Source: Streptomyces fagopyri | GTDB lineage: Bacteria > Actinomycetota > Actinomycetes > Streptomycetales > Streptomycetaceae | DNA: 64,000 nt | Direction: 5' to 3' | Assembly: GCF_009498275.1 (NCBI RefSeq) | Contig: NZ_CP045643.1 | Coordinates: 2,046,001-2,110,000, forward strand | Shown: piece by piece, positions 8,392 through 16,461 of the stretch | Position numbering within the stretch: the stretch's first letter is position 1 | Layout of the letters: each line of letters opens with the position of its first letter | Made by a program: the position numbers and the translations under genes | The notes under the pieces: model-generated | Seen by the model: only the letters and a program-made list of their open reading frames with translations | Database searches by the model: none | What the model was told of the DNA's origin: nothing

Positions 8392-9546
8392 TCACCCGGT
8401 CCGCAGGCCGAACTCCATTCCGTCCCGGGCGAGTTCGTCCAGCCACTGTTCGGACCGCGGCGCCGTTCCCGCGGCGCGGCACAGGCCGGGCGGGAGCGAA
8501 CCGTCGAGGATGTGGCGGACGCCGAGGGCGAGTGTGCGGGAGACGCAGCGCGCCATGGCGCTCTCGTCGGCGGTGCCTTCGAGGTCGAGGAGGTATCGGC
8601 CCGACCAACCGGCGCCCGCTTCGCCGCGTACCTCGAGGGACACCACGAGGACGACGCGGTCGCGGTCCGTGTCCGTCGTCGGGTGGGCCGCCGCGAGGTG
8701 CCGGGCGAGGGCCCCGATCCGCTCGTCGTCGCCCGCTTTCAGCTCGGCGAAGACGGCGTCCCAGGCACGCAGCCAGCCGTCGAGGCGGAGGGTGCCCCGG
8801 ACGAAGGTCTCCGGCGTCCAGGCGTCGGGGAGACCGTACTGCCGGAGGAAGGGCACGCTGTCGCGGTTGGGGTAGACCTCGAAGGTCTCGCCGTCGACGA
8901 CATGGGGGCGGGTCGCCTCCCAGGGGCGCGCGACCGTGGTCCGGGCACCGTCCTCGATGTATCGGGCCGGCGAGCGCAGGGCGCCCAGCACACCCGCCGG
9001 CGCCCAGCTGAAGCGGTACCTGAAGTCGTTGGGCACCGCCGGGATGCCCCCGCAGTACGACGTGAGGCGGTACGAGGCGGCCGCGTCGTCCCCGATCTCC
9101 CGGCGGGCCCGCGCGATCAGGCTGTGGGCGAAGAGGTGGTCGATGCCCGGGTCGAGCCCGCACTCGGTCAGCACCACCGCGCCGGCCGCCGTGGCCGCGG
9201 GCACCTGTTCGAGCACCGCGTCCGACACATAGCTGGAGCACGCGAAGTGGGCGCCGCTCCCGACGCAGGCGGCGAGCAGGGGGGCGTGTTCCGGCGCGGG
9301 CAGCATGGAGACCACGACGTCTCCGGGGGCGAGCGCGGCGGTGAGCGCGGGCAGCGTGTGGGCCCGGGGATCGGCGCGACCGGTCAGGCCCAGTGCCTCC
9401 AGGCTCCGTGCCGCGCGCTCCTCGGTGCGGTGCCACAGATGTACACGGTCGGCGACGTCACAGACCGCGGCCAGACCGCTGCCGGTGGACAGACCCGCGC
9501 CGATCCAGTGGACGGTGCCGCTCGCGGCCGTGGCCTCAGACGTCAC
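8392..9546 (-). CDS. saccharopine dehydrogenase, LYS9-like (glutamate-forming type)
   Basis: This 384-residue protein starts at GTG 9546 after a GGAGAG site. It opens with a Rossmann motif (WIGAGLSTGSG) and contains LYS9 landmarks: VSMLPAPEHAPLLAACV, ECGLDPGIDHLFAH and SYCGGIPAVPNDFRYRFSW. The family splits saccharopine into aminoadipate semialdehyde and glutamate, or runs in reverse. It is the last gene of an operon and overlaps the LYS1-like gene by 11 bp. Having both halves of the saccharopine pathway side by side supports lysine or pipecolate metabolism (inference). Confidence 0.85.
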   Translation of the reverse strand: MTSEATAASGTVHWIGAGLSTGSGLAAVCDVADRVHLWHRTEERAARSLEALGLTGRADPRAHTLPALTAALAPGDVVVSMLPAPEHAPLLAACVGSGAHFACSSYVSDAVLEQVPAATAAGAVVLTECGLDPGIDHLFAHSLIARARREIGDDAAASYRLTSYCGGIPAVPNDFRYRFSWAPAGVLGALRSPARYIEDGARTTVARPWEATRPHVVDGETFEVYPNRDSVPFLRQYGLPDAWTPETFVRGTLRLDGWLRAWDAVFAELKAGDDERIGALARHLAAAHPTTDTDRDRVVLVVSLEVRGEAGAGWSGRYLLDLEGTADESAMARCVSRTLALGVRHILDGSLPPGLCRAAGTAPRSEQWLDELARDGMEFGLRTG

Positions 9547-10591
9547 GGAACTCTCCCTCGTCCAGGCCGAGTTCACGGCACGCTTGGTGGAACCGGTCGA
9601 GGCAGCGGCCCCAGGGTCCGCCGACGCCGAACTCCAGGAGCCGCGGCAGCAGCGCCGCCGAGAAGTCGGCACTCGCCTCCAGGGGCAGCAGGGACGGCAG
9701 GTTGTCGATGGCGATCAGGTCCAGGGCGGGACGCTCCCGCAGGCGGCGTACGGGGCGCGTCCAGTCCGTGGTGGTGTCGTAGACCGGCAGCACGTTGAGC
9801 GGCGATCCGACGTCGCAGGTCACGTCGCACAGCGTGCGCAGCCGGCGGCCGGGTTCGTCGAGGTCCTTGTCCGTGAGGAAGGGCGGGATCGGCCGGGTCG
9901 TGAGCACGGTGTTCACCGTCAACTCGTGCTCCAGCAGGGCGGCTCGGTCCAGATCACGGGTCTCGGCGAGATCCCAGCAGGTCGGCTCCGCCCCGGCCAC
10001 GCCCAGCGCCGCTCGGGCGCCCCGGCCGCTGCGGCCGAGGGCACCGATCACCAGAGCCGACAACTCCCCTGCACTGGCGCCGAGTTCCGCGTCCAGTTCC
10101 CCCTTCGACGTGGGGTGCAACGGGACCTTCAGGGCGCCCCGGTGGTGGAGCACCGCGAGCGCCGCCCCCAGGTATCCGGCCCAGTAGCCGAAGGCGGCGA
10201 GCCTGCGTCCCTCGTCGTCGACCAGGTACTCCAGATCGAGCAGGGCGCCGCCACCGGCGAGGAACCTCCGCAGCAGCGGTTCGGCTCCCGGCTGCCGCTT
10301 GTAGGCGTGGCCGAAGAAGATGTGCCGGTGGGTCAGTCCGGCCGGTTCGTCCGGGAGTTCCTTGAGGCCGACGACCACCGTCTCCGGCGGCGCGGAGACC
10401 CAGGAGCCCGCCTCGGCGACACGGCACCCCGCCTGCTCGTACGCCTCGATCGAGTGGACCCGCTGCGGCGAGTCCTCGACCGTGAGTGTCACGCCGGCGT
10501 CGACGAGCCGTGCGGCGTCCGAGGGCACGACGGGCGTGCGCCGTTCGGTCGTACGGGTCTCGTGGCGCAGCCACAAGTGGAGCTCGGTCAT
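9536..10591 (-). CDS. saccharopine dehydrogenase, LYS1-like (lysine-forming type)
   Basis: The 351-residue protein aligns from its first residues with fungal Lys1: LWLRHETRTTERRTPVVP, VEDSPQR, VGLKELP and FFGHAYKRQPG. Lys77 and His95 match the two acid-base residues of yeast saccharopine dehydrogenase (Lys77, His96). It would interconvert lysine plus 2-oxoglutarate and saccharopine with NAD. The ATG at 10591 overlaps the stop of the FAD oxidase gene. Close overlap with the OCD-like, FAD oxidase and LYS9-like genes suggests one pathway. Confidence 0.87.
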   Translation of the reverse strand: MTELHLWLRHETRTTERRTPVVPSDAARLVDAGVTLTVEDSPQRVHSIEAYEQAGCRVAEAGSWVSAPPETVVVGLKELPDEPAGLTHRHIFFGHAYKRQPGAEPLLRRFLAGGGALLDLEYLVDDEGRRLAAFGYWAGYLGAALAVLHHRGALKVPLHPTSKGELDAELGASAGELSALVIGALGRSGRGARAALGVAGAEPTCWDLAETRDLDRAALLEHELTVNTVLTTRPIPPFLTDKDLDEPGRRLRTLCDVTCDVGSPLNVLPVYDTTTDWTRPVRRLRERPALDLIAIDNLPSLLPLEASADFSAALLPRLLEFGVGGPWGRCLDRFHQACRELGLDEGEFRDV

Positions 10592-11733
10592 ACGAGGTTG
10601 ACCTCCGGGCGCGGGGCGTCGGCGGCGAAGCGCTCGACGCTCAGGGGGCTGCTGTCGAGGAAGGGTACGCGGCCCAGGTACAGATCCCGGACCACCTCGC
10701 CGACCGCCGGTCCCTGGAGGAAACCGTGGCCCGAGAACCCGGTCGCGTACAGGAAGCGCGCGCACGAACGCGCCTCGCCGATCAGCGCGTTGTGGTCCGG
10801 CGTGACCTCGTAGAGGCCCGCCCAGCCGCCCGTGCGGCGCAGGTCGAGCAGGGCGGGCGCCCGCCGCCGCATGGCCTCCGCCAGCCGGGGTATCCAGCGA
10901 TCGTGCGTCCCGGTCGCGAACCCGGGGGTCTCGTCGGGGTCGGACATGCCGACGAGGAGCCCCGGGCCCTCGGCGTGGAAGTACAGGCTGGTGGTGAAGT
11001 CGATGGTCATCGGGAGGCCGGGCGGCAGGCCGGGGACGGGTTCGGTGACGGCGATCTGCCGGCGCAGCGGCTGCACCGGGAGGTCCACCCCGGCCATCGC
11101 GCCGACGGCCCGCGACCAGGCGCCGGCCGCGCAGACGACCGCGCCGGTGGTGATCCGGCCGCCCGTGGTGACCACCGCGGTGATGGTGTCCCCGCGGGTC
11201 TCGATGCCGGTGACCTCGCAGTGCCGCAGCAGGGTCGCGCCGTGCCGGCGGGCTCCGGCCGCGTATCCCTGGACCACGGACTCGGGGGTGCAGTGCCCGT
11301 CGTCCGGGGAGAAGGCGGCGGCCAGCAGACCGTCTGTCGTGATGAGCGGGGACAGCCGCCGTGCCTCGGCCGGGCCGATCAGACGGCTGGGCACTCCGAG
11401 CGTGTTCTGCAGCCGCACCCCGTCCTCGAAGGCCGCGACCTCCTCGGGAGTGGAGAGGAGGAACAGGTAGCCGACCCGGTGCAGGCCGATGTCCTGGCCG
11501 GGTTCCTCCGCGAAGCGGGCGAATGCCTCCAGGCTGCGCGCGCCCAGCCGGATGTTGAGTTCGTCGGAGAACTGCGCCCGGACGCCGCCCGCGGCCCGCG
11601 CTGTGGAGCCGGAGGCCAGTTCGCCGCGCTCGACCAGCACGACGTCCCGTACGCCCGCGCGGGCCAGGTGGTAGGCGATGCTCGTGCCGATGACGCCGCC
11701 TCCGATGACGACGACCTCAGCGGTCCCGTTCAC
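10588..11733 (-). CDS. FAD-dependent amine/amino acid oxidase (DAO family)
   Basis: This 381-residue protein starts at GTG 11733 and begins with the dinucleotide-binding motif VVVIGGGVIGTSIAYHLA. Later landmarks are ASGSTARAAGG, FSPDDGHCTPESVV and a C-terminal GFSGHGFLQGPAVGE, as in sarcosine, glycine and pipecolate oxidases. It likely oxidises a secondary amine or amino acid. Stop-start overlaps on both sides place it between the OCD-like and LYS1-like genes, so an L-pipecolate or related cyclic amino acid is a reasonable candidate (inference). D-amino acid dehydrogenase activity is an alternative. Confidence 0.85.
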   Translation of the reverse strand: MNGTAEVVVIGGGVIGTSIAYHLARAGVRDVVLVERGELASGSTARAAGGVRAQFSDELNIRLGARSLEAFARFAEEPGQDIGLHRVGYLFLLSTPEEVAAFEDGVRLQNTLGVPSRLIGPAEARRLSPLITTDGLLAAAFSPDDGHCTPESVVQGYAAGARRHGATLLRHCEVTGIETRGDTITAVVTTGGRITTGAVVCAAGAWSRAVGAMAGVDLPVQPLRRQIAVTEPVPGLPPGLPMTIDFTTSLYFHAEGPGLLVGMSDPDETPGFATGTHDRWIPRLAEAMRRRAPALLDLRRTGGWAGLYEVTPDHNALIGEARSCARFLYATGFSGHGFLQGPAVGEVVRDLYLGRVPFLDSSPLSVERFAADAPRPEVNLV

Positions 11734-12716
11734 CGCCGTGCCCGCCGGGCGCGGGCCGCGTCGATCACGGCCCAGGCCGCCGCGGCGTCCTGGATGCCGA
11801 GCCCGACGCTGATGTGGAGGACGATGTCGTCGGGGCCGGTGCGGGCCCTGCGACCGCCGGTGAGGACGCCGCCGAGCGGGATCAGGTCGTCCGGTGCGAG
11901 GGTGCCCCGGGCCAGCGCCTCGACCACCGGTCCGGCGTGCTCCGCGGCCGTCACCGGGTCGTCGACGACCACCGCCGCGGCCCGCCGGACCGTCTCGGCG
12001 TCGACCTCGCTGCGAGTCGGCTCGAACGATCCCACGCTGATCACCGTGCATCCCGGCGCCAGCCACTCGCCCCGCACGACGGGCGTCGTGCTGAGCGTGC
12101 AGGCCGCGACCATCGACGCTCCGGCGACCGCCTCCTCGGCGGTGCCCACCGCCTCGACGGCGACTCCGAGTTCGGCGGCGAGCCGCTGGGCCGCCCGCGC
12201 ACGCCGGCCGGGATGCGGGCTCCACACCCGTACGGACCGCAGTTCGCGTACCCGGGCGACGGCCCGCGCGTGGGCCAGCGCCTGGGTGCCGGAGCCCAGC
12301 AGGCCGAGCTCCGCGCTGTCCGCGGTGGCCAGCGCGTCGAAGGCGACGGCGCCGGCGGCGGCGGTGCGCAGGGTGGTGACCGCCGTGCCGTCCATGACCG
12401 CGGCGAGCCCACCGGTCACCGGATCGAGCGCGTTGATCACGGCGTGGACGGTCGGCAGCCCGGCCGCCGCGTTGCCCGGGTTGACGCTGCCGAACTTGGC
12501 GACGGCCCCGGTGTCCGCGGACAGCCGCGCCAGGTAGGCGAAGACCACACTGTCGTCGAAGCGGCTGGGGTGCATGATCTTGCCGGGAAGCTCGGCGGTG
12601 CCGTCACCGAGCGCGGTGAACGCCGCGCGCTGCGAGGCGATCGCCGTGTCGGTGTCGAGCAGTTCCACGACCTGCTCTCGGGACAGGTAGAGCGGTCCGG
12701 CGTCGTCTTCTGTCAT
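11730..12716 (-). CDS. ornithine cyclodeaminase/mu-crystallin family protein
   Basis: The 328-residue protein has the family pattern: GKIMHPSRFDDSV, VAKFGSVNPGN (Lys74 region), TTLRTAAAGAVA and the NAD(P)-binding LGLLGSGTQALAHA at about 137-150. Members deaminate ornithine to proline or reduce cyclic ketimines such as piperideine-2-carboxylate. Within an operon that also holds DAO-, LYS1- and LYS9-type enzymes, a ketimine reductase role like mammalian mu-crystallin is attractive (inference). Its ATG at 12716 overlaps the ribA-like stop (ATGA). Confidence 0.87.
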   Translation of the reverse strand: MTEDDAGPLYLSREQVVELLDTDTAIASQRAAFTALGDGTAELPGKIMHPSRFDDSVVFAYLARLSADTGAVAKFGSVNPGNAAAGLPTVHAVINALDPVTGGLAAVMDGTAVTTLRTAAAGAVAFDALATADSAELGLLGSGTQALAHARAVARVRELRSVRVWSPHPGRRARAAQRLAAELGVAVEAVGTAEEAVAGASMVAACTLSTTPVVRGEWLAPGCTVISVGSFEPTRSEVDAETVRRAAAVVVDDPVTAAEHAGPVVEALARGTLAPDDLIPLGGVLTGGRRARTGPDDIVLHISVGLGIQDAAAAWAVIDAARARRARR

Positions 12717-13441
12717 TCCTCAGTGATAGCCGCCTGCGCCGTTCCGCAAAAGATCGCCTTCGCCCAGTCGCCGCCGTCCAGGTGCGGGAGGAAGTGGTCG
12801 AGGCGCTCCCGCTTGGTGAGCAGGTACCCGAGGTTCTCCTCGCACGGCGGTATCAGCAGCGGGACCTGTTCGGCGACCCTGATGCCGTTGCGCTGCAGCG
12901 ACTCACGTTTGCGCGGGTTGTTCGAGAGTAGACGCACCGACCGTACGCCGAGGTCGTGCAGGATGTCCGCGGCCACCCGGTAGTCGCGGGCGTCGACCGG
13001 CAGACCGAGGGCGACGTTGGCCTCCACGGTGTCGAGGCCCTCCGACTGGAGCTTCATCGCCTGCAGCTTGGCGAGCAGACCGATACCGCGGCCCTCGTGC
13101 CCGCGGAGGTAGACGAGGATGCCGCGGCCCTCCGCGACGATGGCGCGCAGCGCCGCGGCGAGTTGGTCGCCGCACTCGCAGTGCGTGGAGCCGAAGGCGT
13201 CGCCGGTGAGGCACTCCGAATGGAGCCGGGTGAGGACGCCTTCCTTCGTCGCGTCCCCTCCGGCGTCGGCGAGATCACCGACATCCCCGTGGACCAGGAC
13301 CACTTGCTCCTCGCCCCGGTCGTGGTCAAGGTAGCCGACCGCCTGGAAATTGCCGTACACGGTGGGCAGAGGGGCAATCACGACTCGTTCGACACCAGAG
13401 CGGCGCGCGGTCCCGGCAAGTACTGCGAAGTTATCTGTCAT
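12713..13441 (-). CDS. ribA: GTP cyclohydrolase II paralogue, FAPy-forming type
   Basis: The 242-residue protein has all GTP cyclohydrolase II landmarks: zinc ligands Cys77, Cys88 and Cys90 (HSECLTG and HCECGDQ), YLRGHEGRGIGL at 111-122 and LLSNNPRK. The residue equal to the catalytic Tyr105 of E. coli RibA is Met129 (KLQAMKLQ). In the S. coelicolor paralogue SCO6655 the same Tyr-to-Met change gives an enzyme that releases the formylated pyrimidine FAPy, like archaeal GTP cyclohydrolase III. A role in ordinary riboflavin synthesis is therefore unlikely. It heads the operon of OCD, FAD oxidase and saccharopine dehydrogenases, and is divergent from the creatininase gene. Confidence 0.9.
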   Translation of the reverse strand: MTDNFAVLAGTARRSGVERVVIAPLPTVYGNFQAVGYLDHDRGEEQVVLVHGDVGDLADAGGDATKEGVLTRLHSECLTGDAFGSTHCECGDQLAAALRAIVAEGRGILVYLRGHEGRGIGLLAKLQAMKLQSEGLDTVEANVALGLPVDARDYRVAADILHDLGVRSVRLLSNNPRKRESLQRNGIRVAEQVPLLIPPCEENLGYLLTKRERLDHFLPHLDGGDWAKAIFCGTAQAAITEE

Positions 13442-13490
13442 GATCTGGTTCCTAAGCAGAGTCGAAAGAAGAGTCGAAAGGCCGTGAAAC
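13442..13490. promoter_or_regulatory. short divergent promoter region with direct repeat
   Basis: Only 49 bp separate the ribA-like and creatininase start codons. Two copies of AGAGTCGAAAG (13458-13468 and 13470-13480) lie 12 bp apart. They may bind a shared regulator, or contribute to the weak purine-rich ribosome binding site of the creatininase gene. Confidence 0.45.
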
Positions 13491-14294
13491 ATGAGTGGTT
13501 CGGGAACGCGCTCGACGGTGTCCGGTCTGTTGCCGGCGGACACCACCGAGGATGTGCGCGAGCGGGGGGCCGGTGTCACCCGTGAGGTCGCGGTGCTTCC
13601 CGTGGGAAGCTTCGAACAGCACGGGGCGTTCCTTCCGTTGGCGACGGACACGCTGGTCGCGTGCGCCGTCGCGCATGAGATCGCCGCCGCCCATCCGGTC
13701 CATCTCCTTCCTCCGTTGACGATCTCCTGCTCGCACGAGCACGCCGCGTGGCCGGGGACCGTCAGCATTTCCGCCGTCACGCTGTACGCGGTGGTGCGGG
13801 ACATAGCCGAATCGCTCCGCCGCTCGGGTGTGGACACCCTGGTAGTGGTCAACGGACACGGCGGGAATTACGTGCTGGGCAATGTCGTCCAGGAATCCGC
13901 GGGCAGTGGTACGCGTATGGCGCTTTTCCCTGCCGCGGAGGACTGGGAGGCCGCGCTCGAACGGGCAGGTGTGGAGACCTCGTTGCTCACCGATATGCAC
14001 GCGGGAGAAATCGAGACCTCCATTCTTCTGCACACTCACCCGGAATTGCTCCGGCCCGGTCACGAGACCTCCGACTTCGTCGCGGACGACCGGCGTCATC
14101 TGCTCACCCTCGGTATGTCCGGCTATACCGAGTCCGGCGTCATCGGCCGTCCTTCGAGGGCCTCCGCGGAGAAGGGCAGGGAGCTCCTGGCGGGGCTGAC
14201 CGAGGCCTTCGGCGCGTACTTCTCGCTGCTGACGGAGAAGACGCCGCCCCCGGCGGGGACGGGCCCCTCGGCGGTCGCTGAATCCCGGCATTGA
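13491..14294 (+). CDS. creatininase family protein, candidate FAPy deformylase (ArfB-like)
   Basis: The 267-residue protein carries the creatininase metal-site motifs: VGSFEQHGAFLPLATDT (Glu42, His44, Asp53), VVVNGHGGN (His123) and DMHAGEIETS (170-177). The family includes creatinine amidohydrolase, mycofactocin MftE and archaeal ArfB, which removes the formyl group from FAPy. Sitting 49 bp from a FAPy-type GTP cyclohydrolase, an ArfB-like role is the best hypothesis; it is inference. Its 3' end overlaps the convergent flippase-like gene by 172 bp. Confidence 0.88.
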   Translation: MSGSGTRSTVSGLLPADTTEDVRERGAGVTREVAVLPVGSFEQHGAFLPLATDTLVACAVAHEIAAAHPVHLLPPLTISCSHEHAAWPGTVSISAVTLYAVVRDIAESLRRSGVDTLVVVNGHGGNYVLGNVVQESAGSGTRMALFPAAEDWEAALERAGVETSLLTDMHAGEIETSILLHTHPELLRPGHETSDFVADDRRHLLTLGMSGYTESGVIGRPSRASAEKGRELLAGLTEAFGAYFSLLTEKTPPPAGTGPSAVAESRH

Positions 14295-15463
14295 TCCTGC
14301 CCTCCTGCGTTCTCCTCCCGCGGGCGTCGCAGCGCCGCGAACCAGCGGACGAACAGGACCACGACGCCGGGCAGGGCGGCGGCGAAGCTGAGCACCCCGT
14401 AGATCACGGCGACACTCAGACCCATGCCGGCGCCCAGGCCGGCCGCACCGAACGCCCAGGCCATGACGCCTTCCCTGGGACCCCAGCCGCCGACGTTGAG
14501 CGGCAGGCCCATGGCGAGCAGGGCCAGCAGTGCCAGCGGCAGCAACTCGGCCGCGGACGCGGTGCATCCGGCGACGCGGGCGGCGATCAGGAACATGGCC
14601 AGGTGTCCGGCCAGCACCACGACCGACGAGATGAGCACACCCGGCCAGTTCCCGCGGGCCAGCAGCGCTCCGCGCGCCTCGGTGAGGGCGGCGCGGACGG
14701 CTCCGTACCGGCGGGAAGGAGCGGTCGGCCTCGCCCTGCGGACCACGCCCACCGTCACGACCGAGCACACCGACACCATCGCCAGGACGAGGGCCAGCCG
14801 GCGGGCGTCCGTGAGGACCGGTGACGGCTGCGTGAGCAGGACCACGGCCCCCACGGCGACCAGGACCGCCTGTCCGGCGGTCCGTTCGAGGACCACCGCG
14901 CGCACACCGCGCCCGATGTCGCCCGCGCTCTGGCCGTGCCGTACCGCGCGGTGCACGTCACCGAGGACACCACCGGGCAGCGCCGCGTTCAGGAACAGCG
15001 CGCGGTAGTAGTCGGCGACGGCGCTGGCCAGCGGCAGCCGGATCCGCAGTCCGCGGGCCACCAGGCACCAGCGCCAGGCGCTGAACACCGTGGTGAGCAG
15101 CCCCAGTCCGACCCCGGCCAGCAGGGTGGTGGCGTCGATCCTGCGCAGCCCGTCCAGGAAGACTCCGGTGCCGAGCCGCCACAGCAGTACGCCGAGGATG
15201 GCGGCGCCGGCGACGGTGCCGAAGTGGGTGCGCAGGCCGCGGGAGTCGAGCAGCGCGCGCAGGGCGCCCGCCGGGCGCCGGCCGTCGGCGGTCGGCGCCG
15301 GTTCGGCCCGCTCGGGCGCGTGGCCGGCCGGTGTCATGTCGCCCGCCGCGGACGGGAGCGCGACGGCTCGGGCGGCCGCGCCGCGGATGCGCAGGACGAC
15401 ACGCCTGCCGACGGCGGGAACCGTGCCGGCGTCCACGCCGACCGTTTCCACCCCCGCGCTCAC
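14123..15463 (-). CDS. lysylphosphatidylglycerol synthase TM-domain (UPF0104) membrane protein
   Basis: With the GTG at 15463 this is a 446-residue membrane protein. About eight hydrophobic segments fall between residues 70 and 380, with WRWCLVARGLRI and LPGGVLGDVHRAVRH as typical family motifs, and LPLNVGGWGPREGVMAW near the end. The family covers MprF-like flippase domains and archaeal AglD relatives, which move or handle lipid-linked groups. The C-terminal tail of about 57 residues is encoded antisense to the creatininase gene. The start overlaps the methyltransferase stop (GTGA), so the genes are coupled. A role in moving a lipid-linked product is inference. Confidence 0.85.
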   Translation of the reverse strand: MSAGVETVGVDAGTVPAVGRRVVLRIRGAAARAVALPSAAGDMTPAGHAPERAEPAPTADGRRPAGALRALLDSRGLRTHFGTVAGAAILGVLLWRLGTGVFLDGLRRIDATTLLAGVGLGLLTTVFSAWRWCLVARGLRIRLPLASAVADYYRALFLNAALPGGVLGDVHRAVRHGQSAGDIGRGVRAVVLERTAGQAVLVAVGAVVLLTQPSPVLTDARRLALVLAMVSVCSVVTVGVVRRARPTAPSRRYGAVRAALTEARGALLARGNWPGVLISSVVVLAGHLAMFLIAARVAGCTASAAELLPLALLALLAMGLPLNVGGWGPREGVMAWAFGAAGLGAGMGLSVAVIYGVLSFAAALPGVVVLFVRWFAALRRPREENAGGQDQCRDSATAEGPVPAGGGVFSVSSEKYAPKASVSPARSSLPFSAEALEGRPMTPDSV

Positions 15464-16461
15464 TTCGCACCGCCCGTCGGCCGCGGCGACGGCAGCGCCA
15501 GTACGTCGCTGTGGTGCACGACCACACGCAACTCGCCCGCGGCGCAGGCCGCCAGACGGTCCCGCAGGTACGATTCCGCACGCTCCGCCAGCTCGGGCCG
15601 CTGCTCGACGGCCGCACCGACCCAGCCGCGCAGCCACTCCTCGGTGAGCGCGGCCTCGGCGGGCCCGAGCCGCCAGGGACTCGGATGCACCCGGACGGTC
15701 GCGCCGTGCTGGTCGAAGGCCTCGCAGGCCGCCGTGATCGCGTCCGGGCCGAGCAGGTCCCCGCGCCGCTGGTGGGCGTTGAAGGCCTCGGCGAACTCGG
15801 CGTCCAGCGGGTCGCCGGGGGTGAACTCGACACGGCCCGCGACGGAGAGCGTCAGCAGGGCCGGGACCCCGGCGTCCGCGCAGGCCTCCGCGAGCCGGCC
15901 GATCTCCTCGCGGGTCAGCACGTCCAGCAGGGCGGAGGCCGTCACCAGCGAGGCCCCGGTCAGCGCGTCGGCGGTCAGCCGGCTGATGTCGCCGCGCTGC
16001 GTGGTGACCGTGACCCGGCTGCCGTCGGCGGCCGCGCTGGGCGAGCCCACCGTCGCGAAGTGCAGCAGATACGGGTCCCGGTCGTGCAGGACCCAGTGCT
16101 GGGCACCGTCGAGACGCGGGGCCAGCCAGCGGCCCATGGAGCCGGTGCCGCAGCCGAGGTCGTGAATCACCAGGTCGCCGCCGCGCCGGGGCAGGTTGGC
16201 CAGCCGGATGCGCAGCGGGTCGAGCAGGTCGGCCGCGCGTGCCGCGGCGTCGGCGCCCTCCCGCAACTGGAGCCACTGGGGGGCGTAACGGGGCATGTCG
16301 TCGTCGGGCGTGTCCGCGCGCCGTCCCGGTGCGCCGGAACCGCCCGGGGTGGGGCCCGCCCCGGGAACGACCTGCTTCACGCTCGCGCCCGCGGTATCGG
16401 TCCCGGCGGTACGCGGCGCCCCCTGCCGGGGAGCGTCCGCACCGGTCGCCGTCGTTTTCAT
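15460..16461 (-). CDS. class I SAM-dependent methyltransferase
   Basis: The 333-residue protein has a disordered, Ala/Gly/Pro-rich N-terminus (about 1-55) and then a methyltransferase fold with the SAM-binding motif IHDLGCGTGSMGR (about 99-111) and an acidic residue after strand 2 (HDRDPYLL). The substrate is unknown. It starts inside the glycosyltransferase stop codon (ATGA at 16458-16461) and ends in the start of the flippase-like gene, so three proteins are made in coupled order. The long N-terminal tail is probably not catalytic. Confidence 0.86.
   Translation of the reverse strand: MKTTATGADAPRQGAPRTAGTDTAGASVKQVVPGAGPTPGGSGAPGRRADTPDDDMPRYAPQWLQLREGADAAARAADLLDPLRIRLANLPRRGGDLVIHDLGCGTGSMGRWLAPRLDGAQHWVLHDRDPYLLHFATVGSPSAAADGSRVTVTTQRGDISRLTADALTGASLVTASALLDVLTREEIGRLAEACADAGVPALLTLSVAGRVEFTPGDPLDAEFAEAFNAHQRRGDLLGPDAITAACEAFDQHGATVRVHPSPWRLGPAEAALTEEWLRGWVGAAVEQRPELAERAESYLRDRLAACAAGELRVVVHHSDVLALPSPRPTGGAK

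Noticed and set aside
12713..13441. Housekeeping riboflavin GTP cyclohydrolase II
   Set aside because: The catalytic Tyr is Met, no ribBDEH genes are nearby, and Streptomyces usually has further RibA paralogues.
14123..16276. 717-residue fusion of flippase-like protein with an N-terminal domain
   Set aside because: The upstream 270 residues are the methyltransferase gene read in the wrong frame; the GTGA overlap at 15460-15463 gives the natural start.
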